A stretch of DNA of 64,000 nt, taken from contig VWPU01017678.1 of the NCBI GenBank assembly GCA_013398955.1, positions 1 to 64,000 of the forward strand, written 5' to 3'. The position numbers and the translations under genes were made by a program. This DNA is from Callaeas wilsoni (Eukaryota; Chordata; Aves; Passeriformes; Callaeidae). The notes under the pieces are model-generated. The model had not been told where the DNA came from. It did not search any database and was given only the letters and a program-made list of their open reading frames with translations. This document shows positions 12,694-23,474 of the stretch, piece after piece; the first letter of the stretch is position 1, and each line of letters starts with the position of its first letter.

Positions 12694-13281
12694 CAATGTG
12701 CTTGGCCTGGGCTGGAACTTGGTGAGTTGCCAAAATCAGAGGAGAAGCCACAGGAGAAACTCTGATTGGAAGCGCTTTGGGGAGGGAGCAGGGAAGGGGA
12801 GAGGATGCTTTCCCAGCTCCTCTTTGCAGCGTGCCGCACAGAGAGGTCGGACTGGGGCTATCGCTGCCCTTACACCCTTCAGGTGCTGCTGTTGCCATGC
12901 CCTGCAGCATCCTCCCGTTCCCTGGTGCTGCCTTTGCTGAGAGAGCACTTCCCCAGCCGCAATCAGCATCAGGAGCTGGGTGTTACACCAGTGCTGCAGG
13001 TGTTAATTAATGAGCCCTCGTTAGGGTCGGTGGGGTTGCCTTCCCCGTGGAACAGGATCCTGCTTGCTCGCCTTCCCCTACACCGTGCAGCCGCCTTTTT
13101 CTTTGCTCTCCACTTGCAAATTAGCGCAAGGACCACGATCAGCAAACAAATTTGCAGCGAGCTCATGGCGGGCTTGGAGATTTGGAAGAATCCTTGGCAA
13201 ATATTTGCCAGCCTCCACCGCAAACCTCGTGAATACTTTTCATAACAGAGAGATGCCGAGCTTAGCTGGCAACTTGGGGCA

Positions 13282-13329
13282 GGATGGCAGACGTCAGGCA
13301 GGGGATGGCAGACGTCAGGCAGGGGATGG
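13282..13329. repeat. 21 bp tandem repeat, ~2.3 copies
   Basis: The unit ggatggcagacgtcaggcagg is repeated perfectly twice with a partial third copy. It is a small minisatellite just left of the CpG-rich patch. Confidence 0.9.
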
Positions 13330-13399
13330 CTGCTAAAAAATACCTGAGCTAAGAGGTACTTTTTAACTTGCTTCCACCCCTCGTGTCCCCTGCCCCCAC

Positions 13400-13855
13400 G
13401 CTGTGCCGTGTGGAGACAGGCGGAGATGGGATACACCTGGCCACCATGCCGCACGGTGCCCGGGGGTGTGAGGGCCAGCCCGCGGCCGCCGGCCACCGCG
13501 ACACGGCGCCCACAGGTCAGCGGGGCTCCCGCGGGCTGCGGGACGGGACGGGGGGAACGGGCGAGCACCCCCATACCCGCTCTTCCCCTCCGCAGGGTGG
13601 CCGTGGGAAGGGTCCTCCGGGGTTCGCGGTGGCCTTTGTTGTCGCCGGTGGATGGGTGGGCGGAGGCGGCGGGGCTGCGTTTGGCCCCCGCGCCCGAGGT
13701 TTGGGCCTGGCTCCCGATGGGCATCCCGGGGCACGGCGGGGCACGGCGGGGCATGCGGGCTCGGGGGGCTCCCGGCGCCGGGGCAGGGGGGCTCCGCTCC
13801 GTTGTGCCCGACCCCCGTCCCCCGGCATTGTTCACCTCCGTCGTGGCGAGGTGGG
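13400..13855. promoter_or_regulatory. internal CpG-rich patch
   Basis: Dense CG dinucleotides, with overlapping open frames on both strands that are a by-product of the base composition. Inside it, cacag|gtcagcg near 13515 and cctccgcag near 13596 could act as donor and acceptor of a very short intron, but there is no independent support. A 10 bp unit (gggcacggcg) is repeated at about 13728-13752. It may be an alternative promoter or merely a GC-rich island typical of avian microchromosomes. Confidence 0.45.
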
Positions 13856-13937
13856 GATTGTTTTATTGTATTTTCAGTAATACCGTTATTTGGGAGATGT
13901 GTAATAGTGCTTTTAATAATTTTAAAGGGTCTGTTTT

Positions 13938-13998
13938 AATTAGGGGGCTTGGACTAGATGATCTCTAGAGGTCCCTTTCAAGCCTAACAGTTCTGTGG
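13938..13998 (+). mobile_element. CR1 LINE 3'-end fragment
   Basis: The string ggcttggactagatgatctc followed by tagaggtccctttcaagcct and ending in ttctgtgg is the well-known 3' terminal signature of the avian CR1 non-LTR retrotransposon in plus orientation. Only about 60 bases remain, so it is a 5'-truncated, inactive copy. Confidence 0.85.
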
Positions 13999-14079
13999 CT
14001 GCAGCTGTAGGAGGATCACATCATTGCCATTAAAAGGTGGCTGTGCCTAAATGCCATTTGCTCAGCGAGGTCTGAAGCA

Positions 14080-14260
14080 GTGCCCTTTGGAGTAATTGGG
14101 AGACGTGGCCCCTTTTCTGAGGACAGGACAGTCTATTTTTCAAGGTGCCATCACATTATTATTAATTTGTTAAACATTGACTCCTCAAAACTGTTTGTGA
14201 CACAAAAAGAGGATGTGAGTTCTGCCTTGGGGACCTCACCACTAAATAAATTTATTAAAT
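14080..14260. promoter_or_regulatory. AT-rich candidate regulatory element
   Basis: A 180-base AT-rich block with attattattaatttgttaa and several TAAT-like cores follows the CR1 remnant. It is not a known repeat and has no coding sense beyond a 60-codon chance frame. Calling it regulatory is inference. Confidence 0.2.
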
Positions 14261-14927
14261 GAAACTCTTTCTGGAGAGGAGAGTGCTGCATGTGAAGGCA
14301 AAGCTGGTTAGAGGATGGGTGGATGTACCACCTCCATCAGCAAAAGGTCTTGCTTCCCTTTCAGTTTTGAATTGGGCAGGAGTGATCACAGATCAGGGGG
14401 TTGAGGACCTACTTTCTCTTAGCATTTCCGAGGTGCCAGTGGAACCCCTTGACTTGTGAGCGATGGAGAGAGCTCCCCTTGTCTTGTGAGACCCCTGGCT
14501 GGGCCTATTGAGCTGAGGGGTCAATGTTCATGTTCAGGCTGTGTGCATCAGCACGGGCCAGGGGCTGCTTGCCCAGGTGAGCTTGTGCCTTCTCTCCTTC
14601 CCCACTAGTGATGCTAGAAGCACGTAACACCCTCTGGGAAACTGCTCTCAGGAGTCACCCTGTGCCTGGCAGGAGCCCCTCGGGGGTGCTGGACCTCCTC
14701 AGGTATCCACATCCGCTTAGTGTCCAGATCTAAGCAGATCCCACTGGTTTCCTCTCCTTGTTGATGAGGAGGAGGGGAAATAAGAGCAACACAGAAAAAT
14801 ATCAATATATTAAGTTCTTCACCTTCCTAACTTTCAAGTCAGCCTTTCTGTGGGGTTGGGATTGCTTGGCATGCACTTGAGGCTGCTTGTTTCCAGACTG
14901 ACATCTTCTGTGCCTTCCCACCCACAG

Positions 14928-15099
14928 CCCCCTGTGCCCGGGAGCCATGAGCTGTCCTCAGCGCCCGCAGAGCCGCCGGAGCAGCCCCCCGGCCGCAGCC
15001 CCCCGCCACTCTTAGGCTCCCCTGCTCCCCTGGAAGGTGCTTGTCGCTGGCGAGGAGAACCGGCTGTGCCTGCACCCAGCCTCCCGCATCCCTCCCAAG
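14928..15099 (+). other. possible internal exon, Pro/Ala-rich
   Basis: A pyrimidine-rich tract ends in cacccacag at 14927, a good 3' splice site. 172 bases later CAAG|GTAAGG gives a near-perfect 5' splice site at 15100. One frame (codons starting at 14928) is open through the whole interval and would encode about 57 residues rich in Pro, Ala, Ser and Glu, leaving phase 1. The other possible role is an untranslated exon: an ATG at 14946 in a G(-3) context opens only 23 codons. It does not join in frame to the 191 ATG of the first exon, because that frame meets TGA after seven codons. The product is unrecognised and transcript evidence is required. Confidence 0.35.
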
Positions 15100-18000
15100 G
15101 TAAGGATGTCCGTGAAAAGCAAAGGCAACCCAATTTCACGTGGCAAATTCAAGTGAAATCAGGTTGTTTCTTGTGTCGTTGCATCTCTTAGCTGCTCCTC
15201 TCCCCCTCATCTTGCTGGGAGGAAAGGTGCTGGCTTGGGGATGAGAACTTCTCTTGCGATTAAAAGGTGGTTTTGAAGGTGTGGTAGCTGCTGGTGAAAC
15301 CTGTTGCTTGCAGACTGTATCCCATTGGAATTTGCTCATAGTTTTAGAAACTACTCTGCTGCTGCGAGGAGCCAGGCTTGGGTGGGACTGGCGCCTTGTG
15401 ACTGCCTCCGCTTCCCTGATGTACTTCCGAGGATAATTGTCTATAATTTGCCTCTTAACAATGCTCTGGAGGCTTCCCAAGCACGAGCTGCCTTTCCTCA
15501 CAACTGTAAAAGGCCTTTGGGGTATTAGAGACTTCCTGCAGTGGGAGAGTAAGGGATGGCTGGGGGAGGGCATTTGGGAGGGGACCACGTCCCTGTCCCA
15601 GGGAAACGCCCTCGTCTGCTCCTTGCACTTGGCAGTAGGGTTTTTTTAAGGTTAAAAAAGTAGAGCTCAGCTTGTGGGGAGTGAGCAGGGGCTGAGGCTG
15701 ATGTGGCCCAGCTGCCGTCCTGATGGGTGTAAAATCAGTATTCATGGCTGAGGAGTGGAAATTTGGATTAGAAACCAAAAACTTGATTTCTGGAGTAGTT
15801 TTGGAGTTTGGGATTTTTGGAGCCTGTTGTTTGCAAGCTTCTCCATACAAACAGAGGTGTCAGCTGTGTGCAGCAGCATGTGAGAATAGCAGCTTCTCTA
15901 TGTGTGATCCCCAGGGCAGGGGAGCTGGGGCCTGGAGGAAGATGAGGACCAGCCTATCACAGGATGGACATGAGAGTCCTGTTTTGAGAGGTCTGTGAGA
16001 AGGTCAGAGTGGACCCAGAGAGCTAAAAATATGAGTCAGAGCTGTGATCTGGCTTGTCCTGGTTCACTTTGGGAGCTCCTTACCTGGAGCTGGGATCAGC
16101 TGGGATGCTCCAGCTGGGAAGCAGAGTTAGCACTGGGAAGACTGGCATCCTCAGGCTGTAAATATCCAGCCAGCTCTAATCCTCCCAGTAGCTCCATCAC
16201 CGCTGTTTTCCTAGGAGTTATTTGACTCTTTGTGTTGTACTTCTCAGACAAATGGCTTTTAAATAAAACCACTGCTAACTCGTTAGGCCTCCTGTCCAGG
16301 TCACTTCCTGCATGGGTGATTTATAGGGCTGCTTTTAACATTTTATTAACTTTGAATCGCCAGGGCCAGTCAATCAGAGCCTATCCCATTAGCTGTGGTG
16401 AGTGGCTGCCCGGGGCATCAGGCTCTCCCGCTGCCTCCGTTGCTTCTGGAGAGGCCGCGATGCTCCAAGACCAACCATGGTGAGAGATGGGAAAGAACAG
16501 GAGGAGAATTTAGATAAGGAGGAATAGATCTGGGATGGATAAGTGAATGTGTAAGGGTTAAGGAGATAATGGGGCTTGTGATCCTATCTGGGAAGGTGGC
16601 TTATCTCCTGCTGTTGGTACGTGATTTCTCGGCTGCATCTCCCGCAGTGTGTGCTGAACCGTGTGGTGATGGCAGAGCAGCGTCAGGGCTTGGGAGGGAG
16701 GTGCCTGCTCCAGACTGATCCCGGCAAGGCATCACAGCTGGAGCATCCGTGGGTAGCATGTGCCTGTATTAAACCCCTCCTGTGACAGTGCCAGAGACAG
16801 AGCCTTCCTCCTTGCCTAGTGCATTTGCAAGTCCCTTTAGCTCCTGGCGTCCCATCTGATCCAGTGGGCTGCCTTGAGCCCAACTCCCTGTCATCTCAAA
16901 CTCTCCTCTGCATCTTCTTCCCCCTTGGAGCGGAGCAGAGCCAAGCCCTGCAGCCCTGGTGCTATGGTGAGTGGGGCTGAGCAAGCAGAGACCACCTCAC
17001 CTGGGAAATCCAAAGGAGATGGAGATTGTACGTGATGTGAGGCTGCAGCAGTAGCTTTGATTATCTCTGGTTTAGTTGCTCCTCTCCCCACCATGCCCTG
17101 TCTTTGTTCCACCCGTGCTCACAGATGTTATTCAGTGGAGTTTTCCAGCTCTTGGTAACAGGGAGAAAAAAAAGACCTGAACTCCTGCACAACCAGAGCT
17201 AATGAGCTCTCTCTGGAAATAAAAGCATCCTAAGGACAGCCTTGTGATATGGAACATCCCGTTCTCTGTGGCTGCTCTGGCCACTGCCTCCGAGCGATGG
17301 CCCAGCACAGGGCTGTTGGGAGCTGAGCAGAGCTGTCACCTCCCATCCTTCCACCCAGCCATCGCTCGTGTGAGGCATGGAGCAAGCTGAGCCATGGTTT
17401 GCTCCTCTGCCAGAGCTCTGGACAGGGATTTAGGAACGTTTGTCCAACGCTGTGATGCAGAGCCCATCTCCTTGTAAATACTTGCAGGACAGGGCAAGGA
17501 GGGGTCACACGTCCCCACAGGTCAGGACCAGCTCTTACTGGCTTGGAAAGGGATTTGTGGAACGCCCTGGCTCCCAGCCCTGGCTGGAGTGGAGAGGTGT
17601 AAGAAGGTGGGCTCACTGCAGCCCCATGTGTCTGAGGGAACGCAGACCTGCAGTCCCTGAGGGCTGTTGGGATTGTCAGGCATCTGGCTGGGAGAGAATT
17701 TGTCTTGCAGCAAAGCTGGCATCTGAAAGCCATCACTTCTGATGTGCCCATGATTTGCTGAAACCTGTGTGTCCTTTGTCATTTTTCTGTCTCTGTCTCA
17801 AATCCCAGAGCAAAGATAGAGAACTTGCTTGCACAGACAAGCAGGTTTTTTTTCCATCCACCTTTAAATATTTATTCTGAGCTCTCAAGATACACACGCT
17901 GTGATCTCGGGGGCCTGCCTGTGTGCCGGCAGCATCTCCTGCCTGGCAGAGCGGGGCTGGCTGTCCTTCCCTCTGGGGAGCACAGGCAGAGCCTGCTCCC

Positions 18001-20600
18001 CCTCCTGCTGCCCTGTGCTGGGTCCCAGAGCAGTGACATGAGGTGTTCACCACTTCCTACACATGTGCTCCCATGGGAACAAACTCAAGACCCACAAAAT
18101 GCTGTCCAGAGAAGGTGTGGGGGTTGTCAGCTGCCTTTTTGGGGCTGAGACAGAGGTGAAAGCAGCCTGGTCCATCTGGCGTGCTCTGTTGCTGGGGTGG
18201 CACATCCCAAATGGCACCCACCCCTCTGTCCCCTGCCTGACTTCCCCTGTCCCTGTCAGCACACAGAGCTGCCACTGGAGGCTTTCCTTTTCCTCCCCGC
18301 AGCTTGTCCAGGGCTCTCAAGGTCGTGCAGGTAGCTGGAGCAACACTGCCAGCCTTGGCTTTGCAGCCTAAGCTGCAGTGCTGTGCTCAGCTGTGGCTTT
18401 GGGCCCCCTTCCCTCCTTTTCTCCGCTCTTGCTGTGCTTCTCCAAGCCTTCCTGGTGCTGCTGCTTGGGTACACAGATTGCAGGAAGAGCAGCCCCATGC
18501 CACCGGGACGCATGTGCCTGGCATGCCAATGAGGAGCGAGGCTGGCGCTGGCGGCTCAGCCTGGGATGTGCCAAAGCAGAGCCACACTGCGGGCACCGGC
18601 CCATGGCTCCCTTCTGAACAGGAGATGCAATCCCATCTGGCTGCAACTGCCACCTTCCAAGCACTTTTCCTGGAAGCTGGCTCTCCTGCAGAGCTGTCTC
18701 ACCTCTGCCCCTGCTATGGGGTCGTCTGGACCCAAGGGAGAGGGGATTTTGCTTCTTCTCCTAGTAGCTGGAGTATGGTAATGTTAAACTCCTAGGAAAA
18801 AAGCCAGGGGCTGGTTTCTCAGCAGCTCTGCGAGGGCTGAGAGGATGTCTGCCTTTCCAGGTGAGCACACAAATCGCTGCCTCTGCCTCCAGCTGCCGCA
18901 GCCCAGGCATCCTGCTCAGCAGCTGGCACTCATCAACACAGGCTTGTCCCCAGCTGCCCCTGGCAGTGCCAGCCACGGGCTCCCTGGGACCTGTATGGCT
19001 GTGGGCACCGATGCAGAAAGAAAATCTTTTGCAGAGGCCTAGGACTGGAAGGCAGGTGCAGCTCTACCAGGAGATGCCTTGAAACCAGCATGTAGCCAAA
19101 GGCAAAAGGAGGCAGAGGAGACAATAGCTGATGTAGCGGGATTTTTTTGTAGAAGTAAATTAAATCCAGCACACTGGTACAGTGCTAGCACTGGAAAACC
19201 GAGCTCCAGTAAGCTGCAAAGTGATGAGTTTGGGACCATGCTGGTGGTTTCCTGGGCTGCTTTTCCCACCCCTGCCTGCCCTCTGCCTGCACCCAGCATG
19301 GGCTGGCAGCAGCACCAGCCGTCTCAACTCTTGCTGAATGTCTGAACAGAATGGCCTCATTAGCAGGGAAAGTTTCCCCAAGATAGGCTACTGCTGCTGT
19401 AAGAAGTGCAATTATCTCTCTTTTCTGCTCTTGCAACCATGGGCGTTGAAGTTTCCTGCTCTTACACCATGTCATGGCCGGGCTCTTGTGCACAGGAGGG
19501 TGCCGCCAGGAGAAAGAGAAATTATAACAAGGACATTTTTTGGAAAGAAAAAGATTTTTTCATTACGGATTTGTTACTGCTTGGTTGTGTCACTGGGTCA
19601 GAGCTGCTATGCCCATGCAGAGTGATGCCAGCCCCTGCCTCCCCTTCCTGGCACCTGCCTGTGTGTGGCTTGGTTGGGATGGTGCAGAGAGTGTTTTCTG
19701 TGAAAGGCAGAGGACCTGTGCTGTGTGTGTCAGCTCCCACTCTGCCTGTGCCCCTGCCTCCTCATGGTGCCACCCCTTGGCAGGGCTGCAGCTCCCTAGG
19801 GCTCCTCAGCTCCAGTGGGATTATTCACTGAGCAACACCTCTGCAGGAGCAGCCAGTGCCACAAGTGTATCTCAGGAGGGAAAATCTGCGATCTGAGACT
19901 TGTAGGAAACATTCCTTCAAGATTCAAGCTTTTTCAGTCATTTGACCTAACAAAACTGCGTGTCGCTCTGTGAGCCATGGGGAAGGCTCCCAGAGCACAC
20001 GCAGAGGATGTTTGCAGCTGGTTGTTGTAACAGCTTAGTAGTGAATGGTTGGGATAAGTCATATTTCATAAAATCGGCCAGGAAAAAGATGGGTGATTAA
20101 TTCTTTTTAATAAACAATGGTGAGTAGCGTGGCTTGGTTTGAGCCAGACTGACTTTTACAGTGATTCATGGATTTTTCCACAGGAAAAGCCACCTTTATG
20201 GTGATTGCTGGTGTGTGGGGTGCCTGTTTGCCTTCATGAGTAATTCCCCCCAGCTCCAAAAGCACCAGGGTGTGGAAAAACGATGAACTTCTCTGCAGGA
20301 GCTGAGAGGGAGGAAGGGCGTGCGTGGCTCCACCGCTGCAGCCAATGACTGTGTCCCTTCAAAGAGCATTGGAGGATGTGGGAGAGTGGGAATTTCACTG
20401 CCAGAAGTGCTGAAGGAGGCGAATCTTATGGAAAAATGAGCGGAGCTGAGATGTCCGTGTGTGCTGTTCTGGGCTGGCCAAGTGAGGTCAGTTGGGACGG
20501 GTTAATGGTCCTCTTTGCCTATGCTGCCCCGCTCCTCCGGCAGACCAGACACCTGAGCAGAAGAGTATCCCAGCATCCCATTCCTAGCTAAATTGGTGTT
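15100..20600. other. unique non-coding DNA
   Basis: No recognisable coding domain, repeat family or RNA is found. Overlapping open frames of 60-170 codons appear on both strands in GC-rich parts (17.2-18.8 kb) with no family signature. Segments 13-15 bases long containing agctggga are locally repeated near 16080-16120. Stretches at 20040-20120 and 19895-19960 are AT-rich. Most of this is likely intronic. Confidence 0.45.
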
Positions 20601-20613
20601 GCTTTCTTTCCAG

Positions 20614-20751
20614 CCCCTGGTGCTGGAAGCCGGCCAGCCCCCGCGGCCCGTCGTGCGGCTGGGACTCGTGGCTCTGGGGCGGGAGCGTGCGCAGGAGGCG
20701 GCAGCGTGCGGCCGGGGGTGTAGCGTGCGTCTGTGTGATGCTGCTTTTTAA
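20614..20751 (+). other. exon-like CpG-rich stretch, 45 codons to stop
   Basis: A strong acceptor (tgctttctttccag, ending 20613) is followed by CG-rich DNA open for 45 codons to TAA at 20749. The predicted residues are Leu-, Ala- and Arg-rich with several Cys and match no domain I recognise. No good donor (GTRAG) occurs inside; weak ones lie near 20761 and 20800. It could be a terminal coding exon, an untranslated exon or simply a CpG patch (20600-20870) next to a chance acceptor. Confidence 0.25.
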
Positions 20752-21294
20752 AGCCCGCCGAGGTGGGATGGGGAAATGCCGGGCGAGGCACAGTCAGAGG
20801 TGTGAGCAGTGCCTGCGCCTCGCAGGCGGCGCCGGGGGCGGCGGCAGCCCTTGCTGCGGCGTCGGGTTTGTTTTCTAGTTTGGAGATGGAGGCAAAAAAT
20901 AAAAGCTGTAGTTCTGCTGTGACTAAACTTGAAACATAATTTGGTTCCTCGGTGAGGTTTTTTTGACTCTTCTTGGTGAAAAATATAGGTATTTGGCTAA
21001 AACTTTGAGTTTCACAGCAAGGGAAAGGAAAGGTGGCACAGTGGTGGGAGAGGCTTGTGTACAGATGACGCCGTGAAGGAGGAAGAAGGAGCCTGGAGGT
21101 TGGTCCAGCCTCCGTCAGCAGCAGACAGGCTGACACATCCCTCGGTGCAGTAACACCCCGTGGCAGCGTGACTCTGCCCACCAAATGCCCAGCCTGCTCC
21201 CCTGGCCCTCCTGTGACTCTCCAGCACCACAGGGGCTGCGTTCTCCAGCCAGCATCCCGCTCCCTCCTCATCCTCCTTCAGCCTTCCCTTCACC

Positions 21295-22213
21295 GCAGTG
21301 CCCATCCCGCATTCATTACGATGCCCATGTACTTCTCTAAGCCCAATATACTTTGAATTACTGCTCATCTATTCCTCTTGACATCCTCATGCTCATAACT
21401 AGGGAGCCTGCATTACCCGTTTGCACATCTGTCAAGCTGCGTGTTCCTTGGCCATTTCCAGAGATACATAAAATTGCCCGTGGTTATGACATTATTGACA
21501 ACCCGCCCCATCTCCTTCCCCCTCCCCGAGCCCAAATGGCTGCCTCGCTTTATGAGGATTGATATTTGGGCAGTAAATATTTTAGAGCCTCATCTGATGA
21601 GTGTGTCTGTGCGGGTGAATACATTTGTGGCTGAGGACAGATGTTGGAGCTATCTTCATTGGAAATGCAGGGCCTTGTCTTTCTCCCTCTTGCCTTTGCA
21701 GCATCTCTGTCATCTCTCTGCAGCTTCTCAGTGCTGCCTGTTCCCGTGGGAAGNGCAGTGCCCATCCCGCATTCATTACGATGCCCATGTACTTCTCTAA
21801 GCCCAATATACTTTGAATTACTGCTCATCTATTCCTCTTGACATCCTCATGCTCATAACTAGGGAGCCTGCATTACCCGTTTGCACATCTGTCAAGCTGC
21901 GTGTTCCTTGGCCATTTCCAGAGATACATAAAATTGCCCGTGGTTATGACATTATTGACAACCCGCCCCATCTCCTTCCCCCTCCCCGAGCCCAAATGGC
22001 TGCCTCGCTTTATGAGGATTGATATTTGGGCAGTAAATATTTTAGAGCCTCATCTGATGAGTGTGTCTGTGCGGGTGAATACATTTGTGGCTGAGGACAG
22101 ATGTTGGAGCTATCTTCATTGGAAATGCAGGGCCTTGTCTTTCTCCCTCTTGCCTTTGCAGCATCTCTGTCATCTCTCTGCAGCTTCTCAGTGCTGCCTG
22201 TTCCCGTGGGAAG
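21295..22213. repeat. exact 459 bp tandem duplication around one N (assembly artefact)
   Basis: 21295-21753 and 21755-22213 read identically, separated by a single N at 21754. Every line I compared matches, including ttcattacgatgcccatgta and gtgttccttggccatttcca. Identical tandem copies joined by one ambiguous base are the mark of two contig ends that overlap but were not merged. The open frames in it are therefore duplicated. The single-copy content, with TAAATATTTTAGAG and gagatacataaaattgcc, looks like non-coding DNA of evenly balanced composition. Confidence 0.92.
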
Positions 22214-23134
22214 AAGGGGAAATGTAGGGAAGAGCCAAGCAGAGGTTGACAGGAAGGAATGGGGCTGGCAGAGCTCTGTGAAGGTTGGGTGTCAATGGCC
22301 CATTGCTGCTGGGTTCCCCATGTACCTCAGCAGTAGGATTGAATTTCTGTGGCAAGGTGTTTTCCTTCCTTGAACCCAAGGAATCCACCAATTCCTGTCG
22401 TGCTGGACAAGGAGCTTCAGCCCTTTTGAAAAGAAGACGACAAGTATCAGACTGTCTGGTTTCCAAAGGATATACTCTGACTCCTGTTCTGAAAAGCTGC
22501 TTCATCTCCCAAAGTTTCAAAATGTACTTCAATAAATGCCACTAAAGAGGAAACAACTTAGGAACAGCACAACCTGGGTGATCTGAACCAGTTTTTATCT
22601 TGCTGAGAAAAGCAAAGGAGCCCATTATCAGTTCCTCAAAACGATTTGCTCTCTTTCCTTTCAATCAGCAAAACAAAGAGTGTTGCCTGATTCCTAGAAA
22701 AGAGAACAAGCACACTCGGCTCCTGCAGAGTGAACTGGGGCTGGGCTGGGCTGAGTTTTTGGGAGTCACAGCTCTCCTTGGGCTGGATCTAAGCTGCGTG
22801 CACCAGGATCCAGGGAGCTTTCAAAAATACATCTGCACTCCAACTCTCTGGGAGTTTTGCTTGAGCTGCCAAGCAGAGTTGTCCTTGTACCAAGATCCAA
22901 GCCTGGGATGGGACTCTGGTCTCTTCCCTTCAGGGAGAACAATGGCATGGGGATCTGGCACGAGTCCTCTCTGAGCACAGAATGGTTGGAGCACGTGCAA
23001 GGCAAGTCAGCCCTGCTCCATGATTTCTTCTTGCCATTTTGCTGCTTTTTTTCCTCTCCAAGCCTGGAGCAAGTGCATCCAAATGTGTAAAAAGTCAGCT
23101 GCCTGGGGGTGGCTTTGCAACCTTTCAGTCCTTG

Positions 23135-23474
23135 CAATCCCTCGGAGTCTTTGTCAGGAGAGCAGGAGCTTCCTGGCTCAGTTCAATCCCTTGGAGTCCT
23201 TGTCAGGAGAGCAGGAGCTTCCTGGCTCAGTTCAATCCCTCCGAGTCTTTGTCAGGAGAGCAGGAGCTTCCTGGCTCAGGTCAGTCCCTCGGAGTCTTTG
23301 TCAGGAGAGCAGGAGCTTCCTGGCTCAGTTCAATCCCTCGGAGTCTTTGTCAGGAGAGCAGGAGCTTCCTGGCTCAGGTCAGTCCCTCGGAGTCCTTGTC
23401 AGGAGAGCAGGAGCTTCCTGGCTCAGGTCAGTCCCTCGGAGTCCTTGTCAGGAGAGCAGGAGCTTGCTGGCTCT
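23135..23474. repeat. 49 bp minisatellite, seven copies
   Basis: The unit begins caatccctcggagtctttgt and ends cctggctcagtt or cctggctcaggt. Seven copies follow one another, starting at 23135 and every 49 bases to 23429, with the last diverging near 23470. Differences among units are single-base, mostly aat/agt, ctt/ttt and tt/gt. Because 49 is not a multiple of three, the array reads open in all three forward frames, producing three long overlapping frames (23020-23688) that repeat the same peptide. These are not genes. Confidence 0.95.

Noticed and set aside
12969..13835. 288-codon minus-strand open frame over the CpG patch
   Set aside because: It overlaps plus-strand frames of 159-186 codons in the same CG-rich DNA, has low-complexity Pro/Arg/Gly composition, crosses a tandem repeat (two VCHPLPD copies) and has no domain.
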